From: Massilia litorea
GTDB lineage: Bacteria; Pseudomonadota; Gammaproteobacteria; Burkholderiales; Burkholderiaceae_D
DNA length: 64,000 nucleotides
Direction: 5' to 3'
NCBI RefSeq assembly: GCF_015101885.1
Contig: NZ_CP062941.1
Location: 1,302,001-1,366,000 of the forward strand
Shown piece after piece: positions 52,508 through 61,104 of the stretch. The position numbers were made by a program, and so were the translations under genes. Every line of letters begins with the position of its first letter. The stretch's first letter is position 1. Under the pieces are notes generated by a model. That model made no database searches. It was not told where the DNA came from and saw nothing but the letters and a program-made list of their open reading frames with translations.

Positions 52508-53539
52508 ATGGGAATCGACGACTTGTTCCAGATACCGGTCATCCAGGGCCCGATGGCGGGCGGCGCTTGCACGCCGGAGCTGGTGGCCGCCGTGTCGAAT
52601 GCCGGCGCGCTCGGCGCCTTGCCCTGCTCGCTGCTGTCTCCGGCGACGATCGAGGAGCAGGTGGCGCGCATCCGCACACTCACCAGCCGCCCCATCATGC
52701 TGAATTTCTTCGTGCAGGGCAAACCGGCCCCGAGCGAAGAAGAAGTCGGCAAGGCCGTCGAACTGCTGCGCCCGGTCTGGGAAAGCCTGGGCTGGAACAC
52801 GCTGCCGCTGCCAACCAAATGGTGCGAGGATTTCGAGGCCCAGTTCGAGTGCTTGTTGACATTACGTCCGCCGGCCGTCAGTTTCACTTTCGGCATCCTG
52901 GAAGCCGTCCAGGTCGAGCGCCTGCATGGGGCCGGCATCCGCGTGATCGGCACCGTGACCACGGTCGAGGAAGCGCTGGCCTGGCAAGCGATCGGCGCCG
53001 ATGCGGTGGTCGCGTCCGGAATCGAGGCAGGCGGACACCGCGGCACGTTTTTGGGACCCCAGCAAGATGCGACCTTGCCGGCGGCCGAACTCTGGCCGGC
53101 CGTCGTCGCGGCCGTTCAGATCCCGGTGATTGCCGCCGGCGGCATCATGACGGGAACGGACATCAAGCGGGCCCTTCAACTGGGCGCGCGCGCCGTGCAG
53201 ATGGGCACTGCCTTCCTCGTGACCGACGAAGCCGCGCTGCATCCTGCCTACAAGGCGCGCCTGCTCTCCGGCGAAGGGACGACAAAGCTGACGCGCAGTT
53301 TTTCGGGGCGCTACGCACGCGGCATCGAGAACGGCTTCATGCGGCAGATGGCAAGTGTAGAGCCGCTCGTTCCCCCGTATCCGATCCAGAATGCGCTGAC
53401 CGGCAGCATTCGCGCCGCGGCAGCCAAAAGCGGCGACACGGAACTCATGTCGATGTGGTGCGGCACCGAATTTGCCCGGGCGCGGCCCATGCCGGCTCGT
53501 CAATTGATCGAATTGCTGGCATCCGAATTGCAGTCCTGA
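52508..53539 (+). CDS. Nitronate monooxygenase-family FMN enzyme
   Basis: This 343-residue TIM-barrel flavoenzyme of the 2-nitropropane dioxygenase/NMO family shows PVIQGPMAGGACTPELVAAVSNAGALG at the start, the FMN-binding blocks ASGIEAGGHRGTF (with the active-site His) and VIAAGGIMTGTDIKRALQLGARAVQMGTAFL, and SGRYARGIENGF. Members oxidise alkyl nitronates or act as related FMN oxidases. ATG 52508 has AATGGAGG 8 bp upstream. It is the first gene right of the origin-like region, and the GMC oxidoreductase follows 13 bp later. Confidence 0.9.
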   Translation: MGIDDLFQIPVIQGPMAGGACTPELVAAVSNAGALGALPCSLLSPATIEEQVARIRTLTSRPIMLNFFVQGKPAPSEEEVGKAVELLRPVWESLGWNTLPLPTKWCEDFEAQFECLLTLRPPAVSFTFGILEAVQVERLHGAGIRVIGTVTTVEEALAWQAIGADAVVASGIEAGGHRGTFLGPQQDATLPAAELWPAVVAAVQIPVIAAGGIMTGTDIKRALQLGARAVQMGTAFLVTDEAALHPAYKARLLSGEGTTKLTRSFSGRYARGIENGFMRQMASVEPLVPPYPIQNALTGSIRAAAAKSGDTELMSMWCGTEFARARPMPARQLIELLASELQS

Positions 53540-53552
53540 GGAGACGACAAGC

Positions 53553-55181
53553 GTGGAATCGGCTGGAGAATACGACTACATCATCGTTGGGGCCGGTACC
53601 GCGGGCTGCGTCCTGGCGAATCGCCTGACCCAGGACAAGCAGATCGAGGTCCTGCTGATCGAAGCAGGGGCACGGGACGACTATTTGTGGATCCACATTC
53701 CCGTCGGCTACCTGCACTGCATCGGCAATCCACGCACCGACTGGCTGTTCAATACCGAACCGGATCCCGGCCTGAATGGCCGCGCACTGATCTACCCGCG
53801 CGGTAAAGTGCTGGGCGGGAGCTCCTCGATCAACGGCATGATCTATATGCGCGGCCAACAGCAGGATTACGAGCGTTGGGCGGACAGTTGCGGCGACGAT
53901 TCCTGGCGCTGGAACCACGTGCTGCCGCTGTTTAAAAAAAGCGAAGACCATCATCGGGGCGCCAGCGACGTCCACGGCGCCGGCGGAGAATGGCGTGTTG
54001 AAAAACAGCGGCTGTCCTGGAAAATCCTGGATGCGTTTCGCGATGCCGCAGCCGAGGTCGGCATCGAAAAGGTCGACGATTTCAATACCGGCGACAATGC
54101 CGGCAGCTCCTATTTCGAGGTCAACCAGCGCCGCGGCATCCGCCTGAATACCGCGAAGGCCTTTCTGAAACCGGCGGCCCAGCGGCCGAATCTGACCATC
54201 ATGACGGGCTGCCACGTCGAGCGCCTGCTGCTGGAGACGACGGACGCCGGACCTGTCTGCCGCGGCGTGCAATTTAGCGGCGGCGGCAAAGCGCACACGG
54301 CAAAGGCGCGCCGCGAAACGCTGCTGGCGGCCGGCGCGATCGGCTCGCCCCACATCCTGCAACTGTCCGGCATCGGCGACGGCGCCCACCTGCAGCGCCA
54401 TGGCGTCACACCCCTCGTCGAGCTGCCCGGCGTGGGCGAAAATTTGCAGGACCACCTGCAACTGCGTATGGTCTATAAAGTGCAGGGCGTAAAAACCCTG
54501 AATACCAGCGCTGCCTCCTGGTTCGGGAAGATGAAGATCGGCCTCGAATACGCTTTTTTACGCAGCGGACCGATGTCGATGGCGCCGTCGCAGCTGGGCG
54601 CCTTTGCGAAATCGCACCCGCAGCAGGCGACGCCGAACCTGCAATACCACGTGCAGCCGCTGTCGCTCGAAAAATTCGGCGACCCGCTGCACGGTTTCCC
54701 GGCATTTACGGCCAGCGTCTGCAACCTGCGCCCGACCGCGCGTGGGCACGTGCGCCTGGCCACGCACGACAGCTACGCGCCGCCGAAAATCACGCCGAAT
54801 TACCTCAGTACCGTGGAAGACCGGCAGACGGCGGCGGCGGCGCTGGCGCTGACGCGCCGGATCGTCGCTTCTCCTTCCCTGGCACGCTACCAGCCCGAGG
54901 AATTCAAGCCGGGCATTCACTATCGCACCGAGGAAGAGCTGGCCGAAGCCGCCGGCCTGATCGGCACCACGATTTTTCATCCCGTCGGCACCTGCAAGAT
55001 GGGCAAGGCCGACGATCCGGAGGCCGTGGTCGACAGCCAGCTGCGGGTGCGCGGGGTAGGGGGCCTGCGCGTGGTCGACGCCTCGATCATGCCGTTTATC
55101 ACCTCGGGGAACACGAATTCACCGACCCTCATGATTGCCGAGAAAGCGGCCAGCATGATCAAGGCCGCACACCCACGCTAG
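53553..55181 (+). CDS. GMC-family FAD alcohol/choline dehydrogenase-like oxidoreductase
   Basis: This 542-residue protein has the FAD motif YIIVGAGTAGCVLANRL, the first GMC signature PRGKVLGGSSSINGMIYMRG and the second GAIGSPHILQLSGIG. The C-terminal block has HPVGTCKMG (active-site His region) and TSGNTNSPTLMIAEKAA. It resembles bacterial choline dehydrogenase-like and AlkJ-type alcohol dehydrogenases that pass electrons to the respiratory chain. The start is GTG 53553 after TGAGGAG. It forms an operon with the upstream FMN enzyme. The alcohol substrate is unknown. Confidence 0.93.
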   Translation: MESAGEYDYIIVGAGTAGCVLANRLTQDKQIEVLLIEAGARDDYLWIHIPVGYLHCIGNPRTDWLFNTEPDPGLNGRALIYPRGKVLGGSSSINGMIYMRGQQQDYERWADSCGDDSWRWNHVLPLFKKSEDHHRGASDVHGAGGEWRVEKQRLSWKILDAFRDAAAEVGIEKVDDFNTGDNAGSSYFEVNQRRGIRLNTAKAFLKPAAQRPNLTIMTGCHVERLLLETTDAGPVCRGVQFSGGGKAHTAKARRETLLAAGAIGSPHILQLSGIGDGAHLQRHGVTPLVELPGVGENLQDHLQLRMVYKVQGVKTLNTSAASWFGKMKIGLEYAFLRSGPMSMAPSQLGAFAKSHPQQATPNLQYHVQPLSLEKFGDPLHGFPAFTASVCNLRPTARGHVRLATHDSYAPPKITPNYLSTVEDRQTAAAALALTRRIVASPSLARYQPEEFKPGIHYRTEEELAEAAGLIGTTIFHPVGTCKMGKADDPEAVVDSQLRVRGVGGLRVVDASIMPFITSGNTNSPTLMIAEKAASMIKAAHPR

Positions 55182-55197
55182 TCACCTGTTCATTTAT

Positions 55198-55231
55198 GCA
55201 CAACGGGTCTGCGCTGGCAGCCCAGTTGTGC
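55198..55231. terminator. Hairpin after the GMC gene
   Basis: GCACAAC (55198-55204) pairs with GTTGTGC (55225-55231), with CAGCCC/GGG pairs possible in the loop. There is no T-run, so it may be a weak terminator or an mRNA-end hairpin. Confidence 0.4.
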
Positions 55232-55305
55232 GCTGCTGCACAGGTTCCCCTTGTATTGTATAAAGAACTGATCTGTGTAATATTTGCCAAGATCCTATTC
55301 GGATA

Positions 55306-55324
55306 GGCGCGCCAGCAGCGCGCC
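55306..55324 (+). promoter_or_regulatory. Leader hairpin before the ABC transporter operon
   Basis: GGCGCGC (55306-55312) and GCGCGCC (55318-55324) form a tight stem with a 5-base loop, 55 bp before the first ABC gene. A possible promoter (TTGTAT near 55250, TAATAT near 55279) lies upstream. Confidence 0.4.
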
Positions 55325-55378
55325 GGACTCAGCCGGACAGGATCAGAGTTCCCGACGCATCCACGCACTGGAGACACG

Positions 55379-56152
55379 ATGGCAGACGTCATTCTTGAAA
55401 CAAAGAACTTGACCAAAGAGTTCAAGGGTTTTACTGCAGTCAATGATGTCGACCTGCGCGTTCAGCGCGGCCACATCCACGCCTTGATCGGCCCGAACGG
55501 CGCCGGCAAGACCACCTGTTTTAATTTGCTGACCAAATTCCTGGTGCCGACCTCAGGCCAGATCCTCTTCAATGGGCGCGACATCACGCGCGACAAGCCG
55601 GCGCAGATCGCACGCCAGGGCATTATTCGGTCCTTCCAGATTTCGGCCGTGTTCCCCCACCTGACGGTGCTGCAGAACGTGAGAATTGGGCTGCAGCGCG
55701 AGCTGGGCACCAGTTTCCACTTCTGGCGCAGCGAGGGGTCGCTGTCGTCGCTGGACGAGCGCGCCATGGCGCTGCTCGACGAAGTCGATTTGAGCAGCTT
55801 CGCCGACACCGTCACGGCGGACCTGCCCTACGGCCGCAAGCGCGCGCTCGAGATCGCGACGACCCTGGCGATGGAGCCGGAGCTGATGCTGCTCGACGAG
55901 CCGACCCAGGGCATGGGCCACGAGGACGTGCACCGCGTCACGGCCCTGATTAAAAAAGTGTCACAAGGACGCACGATTTTGATGGTCGAACACAATATGA
56001 ACGTCGTTTCCGGCATCTGCGACCGCATTTCCGTCCTCCAGCGCGGCGCCATGCTGGCTGAAGGGACCTATGCCGAAGTCTCGAAAAATCCGCAAGTGAT
56101 GCAGGCCTATATGGGCACCGCCGACGGCGAGCTCGAAGCGGGGCATGCATGA
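55379..56152 (+). CDS. Branched-chain-amino-acid-type ABC transporter ATP-binding protein (LivG-like)
   Basis: This 257-residue ATPase has Walker A GPNGAGKTT, the Q-loop region FQISAVFPHLTVLQNV, a signature of the form LPYGRKRALEIA instead of LSGGQ, Walker B LMLLDEPTQG and the switch His in MVEHNM. The degenerate signature is normal for LivG. It powers uptake by the LivH/LivM-like permeases encoded downstream. Its stop overlaps the next start (ATGA, 56149-56152). GGAG precedes the ATG. Confidence 0.94.
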   Translation: MADVILETKNLTKEFKGFTAVNDVDLRVQRGHIHALIGPNGAGKTTCFNLLTKFLVPTSGQILFNGRDITRDKPAQIARQGIIRSFQISAVFPHLTVLQNVRIGLQRELGTSFHFWRSEGSLSSLDERAMALLDEVDLSSFADTVTADLPYGRKRALEIATTLAMEPELMLLDEPTQGMGHEDVHRVTALIKKVSQGRTILMVEHNMNVVSGICDRISVLQRGAMLAEGTYAEVSKNPQVMQAYMGTADGELEAGHA

Positions 56153-56856
56153 CCGCGGCCCTGGAAATCAGCGACCTGCAAGCCTGGTACGGCGAATCGC
56201 ACATCCTGCACGGCATCAGCCTGTCGGTGGCGCCCGGCGAAGTCGTCACCTTGTTAGGTCGAAATGGCGCCGGCCGCACGACCACGCTGCGCGCGATCAT
56301 GGGGCTGACGGGCCGCCGTACGGGCTCGATCCGCATCAACGGCGTCGAGGCGGTCGGTTTGCCGACCCACCGCATCGCCCACCTGGGTGTCGGTTATTGC
56401 CCGGAAGAGCGCGGCATTTTCTCCTCGCTGTCGACCGAAGAAAACCTGCTCTTGCCGCCTGCCTTGAAAGTGGGCGGGACGGCGATGTCGATCGACGAAA
56501 TTTACGAGATGTTCCCGAATCTGAAAGAGCGCCGCCACAGCCAGGGCACGCGCCTGTCGGGCGGGGAGCAGCAGATGCTGGCGGTGGCGCGCATCCTGCG
56601 CACCGGCGCGCGCCTGCTGCTGCTCGACGAGATCTCCGAGGGCCTGGCGCCGGTCATCGTGCAGGGTCTGGCCCGCATGATCACCATGCTCAAGGCGAAG
56701 GGCTACACGATCATCATGGTCGAGCAGAACTTCCGCTTCGCCGCGCCCCTGGCGGACCGGTTCCACGTTGTCGAACATGGGCAAATTGTCGAGACCATCG
56801 AGGCGCGCGACCTCGAGGCGCGCATGCCTGTACTGACCGAGCTACTCGGCGTGTAG
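56149..56856 (+). CDS. Branched-chain-amino-acid-type ABC transporter ATP-binding protein (LivF-like) with Arg in Walker A
   Basis: This 235-residue ATPase has LLGRNGAGRTTTLRAIMG as its P-loop, so residue 43 is Arg (codon CGC) where the catalytic Lys is expected. The signature LSGGEQQMLAVAR, Walker B LLLLDEISEGLAP and MVEQNFRFA are intact. It is the partner of the LivG-like ATPase in the heterodimer. In some Liv-type ATPases Arg occurs at this position, so the pair may rely on the other P-loop. It lies between the LivG-like and binding-protein genes. Confidence 0.93.
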   Translation: MTAALEISDLQAWYGESHILHGISLSVAPGEVVTLLGRNGAGRTTTLRAIMGLTGRRTGSIRINGVEAVGLPTHRIAHLGVGYCPEERGIFSSLSTEENLLLPPALKVGGTAMSIDEIYEMFPNLKERRHSQGTRLSGGEQQMLAVARILRTGARLLLLDEISEGLAPVIVQGLARMITMLKAKGYTIIMVEQNFRFAAPLADRFHVVEHGQIVETIEARDLEARMPVLTELLGV

Positions 56857-56903
56857 TAAAGCAATTCATAAGCAGTATCAACCACAAGAACGGAGACAAA
56901 ACA

Positions 56904-58109
56904 ATGAAACGTACCGCCCTCGCCCTCGCCGCCAGCGCCGCCTTCCTCGGCTTCATGGCACCTGCTTCAGCCCAGATCAGCGGCGACACCATCAAGATCG
57001 GCCTGCTCACCGACCTGTCCGGCGTCTATTCCGACGTCGACGGCAACGGTGGCGCCGAAGCCGTCCGCATGGCGATCGCCGATATGGGCGGCGCCGTGAA
57101 CGGTAAAAAAATCGAATTCATGGTCGCCGACCACCAGAACAAACCGGACATCGCCGCCTCCAAGGCGCGCGAATGGTTCGACCAGCAAGGCGTCGACATG
57201 CTGATCGGCGGCACCAACTCCGGCGCCAACCTGGCCATGGCCAAGGTCGCAGGCGAGAAGAAGAAACTCTTCATTTCGATCGGCGCCGGCACCGCCCAGC
57301 TGACCAATGAGCAGTGCTCGCCCTACACTGTGCACTACGCCTACGACACCGTGGCGCTGGCACGCGGCACCGGCTCGGCCGTGATCAAACAGGGCGGCAA
57401 GAGCTGGTATTTCCTGACCGCCGACTATGCCTTCGGCCAGTCGCTGGAACGCGACACGACCGAGGTGCTGAAAGCCAATGGCGGCACCGTGCTGGGCAGC
57501 GTCAAGCATCCGCTGTCGGCCTCGGACTTCTCGTCCTTCCTGCTGCAGGCGCAATCGTCGAAGGCGCAGGTGCTGGGCCTGGCGAATGCCGGCGGCGACA
57601 CGATCAATTCGATCAAGGCGGCCAAGGAATTCGGTCTGACCAAGAACATGAAGATCGCCGGCTTGCTGGTGTTCATCAACGACATCCACACCCTGGGCCT
57701 GGACGCAACCCAGGGCATGTACCTGACCGACGGCTGGTACTGGGACATGAACGCCGACACCCGCAACTGGTCGAAGCGCTATTTCGCCAAGATGAAGAAG
57801 GAACCGTCGATGCTGCAGGCGGCCGACTACTCGGCGACGATGAATTACCTGAACGCGGTGAAAAAGATCGGCACCGACGACTCGACCAAGGTCATGGCGC
57901 AGTTGAAGGCGACCAAGATCAACGACATGTTCACCAAGAACGGCGTCATTCGTGACGACGGCCGCATGGTGCACGACATGTACCTGATGCAGGTGAAGTC
58001 GAAGGCCGAGTCGAAGTACCCATGGGATTACTACAAGCTGGTCGCCACCATCCCGGGCGACCAGGCGTACACCAAGAAGTCGGAAACGAAGTGCGCCGCC
58101 TGGAAGTAA
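56904..58109 (+). CDS. ABC transporter substrate-binding protein (branched-chain amino acid/aromatic acid type)
   Basis: This 401-residue periplasmic binding protein has a signal peptide (about 1-24, PASAQ) and the type I fold of Leu/Ile/Val-binding proteins: IKIGLLTDLSGVYSDVDGNGGAEAVRMAIADMGG, VDMLIGGTNSGANLAMAKVA and SWYFLTADYAFGQSLERDT. It is closest in look to the subgroup that binds aromatic acids and other non-amino-acid ligands in soil bacteria. GGAG is 8 bp before the ATG. A REP-like palindrome follows before the permease genes. Confidence 0.92.
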   Translation: MKRTALALAASAAFLGFMAPASAQISGDTIKIGLLTDLSGVYSDVDGNGGAEAVRMAIADMGGAVNGKKIEFMVADHQNKPDIAASKAREWFDQQGVDMLIGGTNSGANLAMAKVAGEKKKLFISIGAGTAQLTNEQCSPYTVHYAYDTVALARGTGSAVIKQGGKSWYFLTADYAFGQSLERDTTEVLKANGGTVLGSVKHPLSASDFSSFLLQAQSSKAQVLGLANAGGDTINSIKAAKEFGLTKNMKIAGLLVFINDIHTLGLDATQGMYLTDGWYWDMNADTRNWSKRYFAKMKKEPSMLQAADYSATMNYLNAVKKIGTDDSTKVMAQLKATKINDMFTKNGVIRDDGRMVHDMYLMQVKSKAESKYPWDYYKLVATIPGDQAYTKKSETKCAAWK

Positions 58110-58134
58110 TCTAAAGATAAAACGCCGCGGTAAC

Positions 58135-58219
58135 GCAGGCGTGGTTTGAACGCGTGGGCGGGAAGACCCGCTCTCCGTAGGGTGGGCGGGTCCCGCCCAC
58201 GCGTTTAACCACCGCCTGC
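58135..58219. repeat. REP-like long palindrome inside the ABC operon
   Basis: The left arm (58135-58163) and right arm (58191-58219) are about 29 bp each and pair almost fully; the core is AACGCGTGGGCGGGA with TCCCGCCCACGCGTT. The centre carries CGTAGGGTGGGCGGGTC, a motif of dispersed repeats in related genomes (from memory). It lies between the binding-protein gene and the permease genes. Confidence 0.85.
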
Positions 58220-58312
58220 ACATCGCGCCGCACGTTTCGATGTTGTTTGTTCCCCTTGGCCGGTCCGGCCGCCCCGGCTGACCGCCATCCCGACTTTTTG
58301 CTTTGGGTACCT

Positions 58313-59197
58313 ATGGAAATTTTTGGCGTCCCCCTCCAAGCCATGATGAGCCAGCTGCTGCTGGGCTTAGTGAATGGTTCTTTTTACGCGATGCTCTCGC
58401 TCGGCCTGGCCGTGATTTTCGGTCTGCTGAACGTCATCAATTTTTCCCACGGTGCGCTGTACATGATGGGGGCGTTCATCGCCTACATCGGCGTCACCTC
58501 GTACGGCCTGAATTACTGGATGATGCTGGTGCTGGCGCCCTTCGCCGTCGGCCTGTTCGGTATCGCCGTCGAAAAGACGATGCTGCGCTGGCTGTATAAA
58601 CTCGATCATTTATATGGCCTGCTGCTGACCTTTGGCATCACTCTGCTGCTGGAGGGCGTGTTCCGCTCCTTCTTCGGCGTCTCGGGCCAGACCCTGGAGG
58701 TACCGGAAGCCCTGACCGGCGCGACCGACCTCGGCTTCATGATGCTGCCGAACTACCGCGCCTGGGTCGTCGTCTCCTCCCTCGTCGTCTGCCTCGGCAC
58801 CTGGTTCGTGATCGAAAAAACGCGACTTGGCGCCTACCTGCGCGCCGGTACCGAAAACCCGAAACTGGTCGAGGCCTTCGGCATCAACGTGCCGCGCATG
58901 GTGACCTTGACCTATGGCTTCGGCGTCGCCCTGGCGGGCCTGGCCGGGGTGCTGGCCGCGCCCGTGATCAACGTCACGCCGCTGATGGGCTCGAACCTCA
59001 TCATCGTCGTGTTCGCCGTCGTCGTGATCGGCGGCATGGGTTCCATCCTCGGTTCCATCATCACCGGCTTGCTGCTGGGCGTGATCGAGGGTTTAACACG
59101 GGTGTTCTATCCCGAAGGCTCCGAGGTCGTCGTATTCGTCGTCATGGTCATCGTGCTGCTGCTGCGCCCGGCCGGTCTGTTCGGTAAGGAGAAATAA
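58313..59197 (+). CDS. ABC transporter permease (LivH-like)
   Basis: This 294-residue permease has about eight membrane helices and the LivH pattern LLLGLVNGSFYAMLSLGLAVIFGLLNVINFSHGALYMMGAF, YAFGVALAGLAG-like and VFAVVVIGGMGSILGSIITGLLLGVIEG, which contains the EAA-type loop for the ATPase. ATG 58313 is used because the preceding residues are Pro/Arg-rich and not family-like. The stop lies 3 bp before the LivM-like gene. Confidence 0.95.
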   Translation: MEIFGVPLQAMMSQLLLGLVNGSFYAMLSLGLAVIFGLLNVINFSHGALYMMGAFIAYIGVTSYGLNYWMMLVLAPFAVGLFGIAVEKTMLRWLYKLDHLYGLLLTFGITLLLEGVFRSFFGVSGQTLEVPEALTGATDLGFMMLPNYRAWVVVSSLVVCLGTWFVIEKTRLGAYLRAGTENPKLVEAFGINVPRMVTLTYGFGVALAGLAGVLAAPVINVTPLMGSNLIIVVFAVVVIGGMGSILGSIITGLLLGVIEGLTRVFYPEGSEVVVFVVMVIVLLLRPAGLFGKEK

Positions 59198-59200
59198 GCG

Positions 59201-60223
59201 ATGAACAAGAAAATTTTCTATACGCTGGCCCTGGTCGCCGCGCTGGCGGCGCCTTTTGTCGGCTATCCCGTCTTCCTGATGAAGCTGCTGTGCTTCGCGC
59301 TGTTCGCCTGCGCTTTTAATCTTCTGATCGGTTTTACGGGACTGCTCTCCTTTGGCCACGCCGCCTTCTTCGGCAGCGCCGGCTACATGACCGGGTATCT
59401 GTTATCCACAGTTGGCCTGCCGACCGAACTCGGCATTCTGGCCGGCGTCGCCACCAGCGCCGTGCTCGGCCTCGTGATCGGCTCGCTGGCGATCCGCCGC
59501 CAGGGCATTTATTTTTCGATGATCACGCTCGCCCTGGCGCAGATGGTGTATTTTGCCGCCCTGCGCAGCCCGTTTACGCACGGCGAAGACGGCCTGCAGG
59601 GCGTGCCCCGCGGGAAGCTGCTCGGCGTGCTCGACCTGGGCAACGACTTGACCCTGTACTACGTGGTGCTGGCCATCTGCGTCGCCGGTTTTGCCCTGAT
59701 CGTGCGCACCGTTCATTCCCCGTTCGGCCAGGTGCTGAAGGCGATCAAGGAAAACGAGCCCAGGGCCATTTCCCTTGGCTATGACGCGGACAAGTACAAG
59801 CTGCTCGCGTTCGTGCTCTCAGCGGCCCTTACAGGCCTTGCAGGGTCCACCAAAACCCTGGTGCTCGGCTTCGAGACCCTGACCGACGTCCACTGGACCA
59901 TGTCGGGCCTGGTTGTCCTGATGACCCTGGTCGGCGGCATGGGCACGATGGTGGGCCCGATCATCGGCGCTTTTATTATTGTCGCGCTGGAAAACAAGCT
60001 GGGAGAGCTTGGCAACTTCCTGGCCAACAGCACCGGTATTTCCTGGTTCTCGTCCCTGGGGGAATCGGTCGGCATGGTCACCGGCCTGATCTTCATCGTC
60101 TGCGTGCTGCTGTTCCGCCGCGGTATCGTCGGAGAAATCGGCGCCCTGTTCGAGCGCATCGGCAAGAAGCGCCCGGCAGCGTCCACCCGCGTGGCAGCGG
60201 CCGCCGACCGCGAAGCAGCCTGA
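59201..60223 (+). CDS. ABC transporter permease (LivM-like)
   Basis: This 340-residue permease has 9-10 membrane helices, with the LivM motifs FNLLIGFTGLLSFGHAAFFGSAGY, RRQGIYFSMITLALAQMVYF, FGQVLKAIKENEPRAISLGYD (ATPase contact loop) and LVGGMGTMVGPIIGAF. It ends in a basic, Ala-rich cytoplasmic tail. A single DnaA-box match (59402-59410) lies inside it and is probably chance. Start spacing is 3 bp from the LivH-like stop. Confidence 0.95.
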   Translation: MNKKIFYTLALVAALAAPFVGYPVFLMKLLCFALFACAFNLLIGFTGLLSFGHAAFFGSAGYMTGYLLSTVGLPTELGILAGVATSAVLGLVIGSLAIRRQGIYFSMITLALAQMVYFAALRSPFTHGEDGLQGVPRGKLLGVLDLGNDLTLYYVVLAICVAGFALIVRTVHSPFGQVLKAIKENEPRAISLGYDADKYKLLAFVLSAALTGLAGSTKTLVLGFETLTDVHWTMSGLVVLMTLVGGMGTMVGPIIGAFIIVALENKLGELGNFLANSTGISWFSSLGESVGMVTGLIFIVCVLLFRRGIVGEIGALFERIGKKRPAASTRVAAAADREAA

Positions 60224-60244
60224 CCGACACGCTGAGGAGGCAGC

Positions 60245-61102
60245 ATGAAACAGGAGACCCTGGTCCTGACCGTGAATGGCTTGCGCATGCAGGTGCAGAG
60301 CGCAGGGGAGGGTCCCGCTGTCGTGCTGCTGCACGGCTTTCCCGACACCCATATCGTATGGCGCAAGCAGATCGCGCCGCTGATGGCGGCCGGTTACCGG
60401 GTGCTGGCGCCCGACCTGCGCGGTTATGGCGGCAGCGATGCACCACGTGAAGTTTCTGCCTACCGCTTGCAGCACATCGCCGCCGACGTGCTGGCCATGC
60501 TCGACCAGCTCGGCATTGCCCGGGCGCGCGTGGTCGGGCACGACTGGGGCGCCGCGATCGGCTGGATGCTGTGCATGAGGGCGCCGGAGCGCATCGAGCA
60601 ATATGTGGCGCTGTCGGTCGGCCATCCGCTTGCCTTCGCCAAGGCCGGCCCGATGCAAATGCTGCGCTCGAGCTACATGATGTGGTTCCTGGTACCGGGC
60701 CTGGCCGAGAAATCGCTGACGGCCGGCGATTTTTATCTGCTGAACCGGTTTACAAGGGACCGCGCCCAGGTCGGCCACTGGAAGAAGAACCTGCGGGAGC
60801 CGGGCCGCATGACGGCCGCCCTGAATTACTATCGGGCAAACGTGCCACACGGGATAGCCATCGCCGCCAGAGCTGAGCCGGTGCGGGTGCCGGTGATGGG
60901 CGTCTGGAGCAGCGGCGACCAGGCGCTGGGCGAAACGCAAATGCGCGACTCGACTGCCTATGTGGCCGAGTATTTCCGGTATGAGCGCATCGAGGGCGCC
61001 GATCACTGGCTGCAGGTCACGGCCAGCGAGCAAGTAAATGCTTTACTGCTCGATTTCTTTGCCAACGGGCCGCATTCTGCGGCCCCTGCCACGTCCGCCT
61101 GA
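60245..61102 (+). CDS. Alpha/beta hydrolase (epoxide hydrolase-like)
   Basis: This 285-residue enzyme has the oxyanion motif HGFPDTHIVW, the nucleophile elbow GHDWGA (Asp, as in epoxide hydrolases and dehalogenases, not Ser), and the histidine in GADHWLQ. The block LVPGLAEKSLTAGDFYLLNRF is the cap domain. AGGAGG lies 7 bp before the ATG and the gene is 21 bp behind livM, so it belongs to the ABC operon. It may open an epoxide or similar group of the transported compound, which is inference. Confidence 0.9.
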   Translation: MKQETLVLTVNGLRMQVQSAGEGPAVVLLHGFPDTHIVWRKQIAPLMAAGYRVLAPDLRGYGGSDAPREVSAYRLQHIAADVLAMLDQLGIARARVVGHDWGAAIGWMLCMRAPERIEQYVALSVGHPLAFAKAGPMQMLRSSYMMWFLVPGLAEKSLTAGDFYLLNRFTRDRAQVGHWKKNLREPGRMTAALNYYRANVPHGIAIAARAEPVRVPVMGVWSSGDQALGETQMRDSTAYVAEYFRYERIEGADHWLQVTASEQVNALLLDFFANGPHSAAPATSA

Positions 61103-61104
61103 TC

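Noticed and set aside
59402-59410. A perfect DnaA box TTATCCACA inside the LivM-like gene
   Set aside because: A single box within a coding region with no partner boxes; expected by chance.
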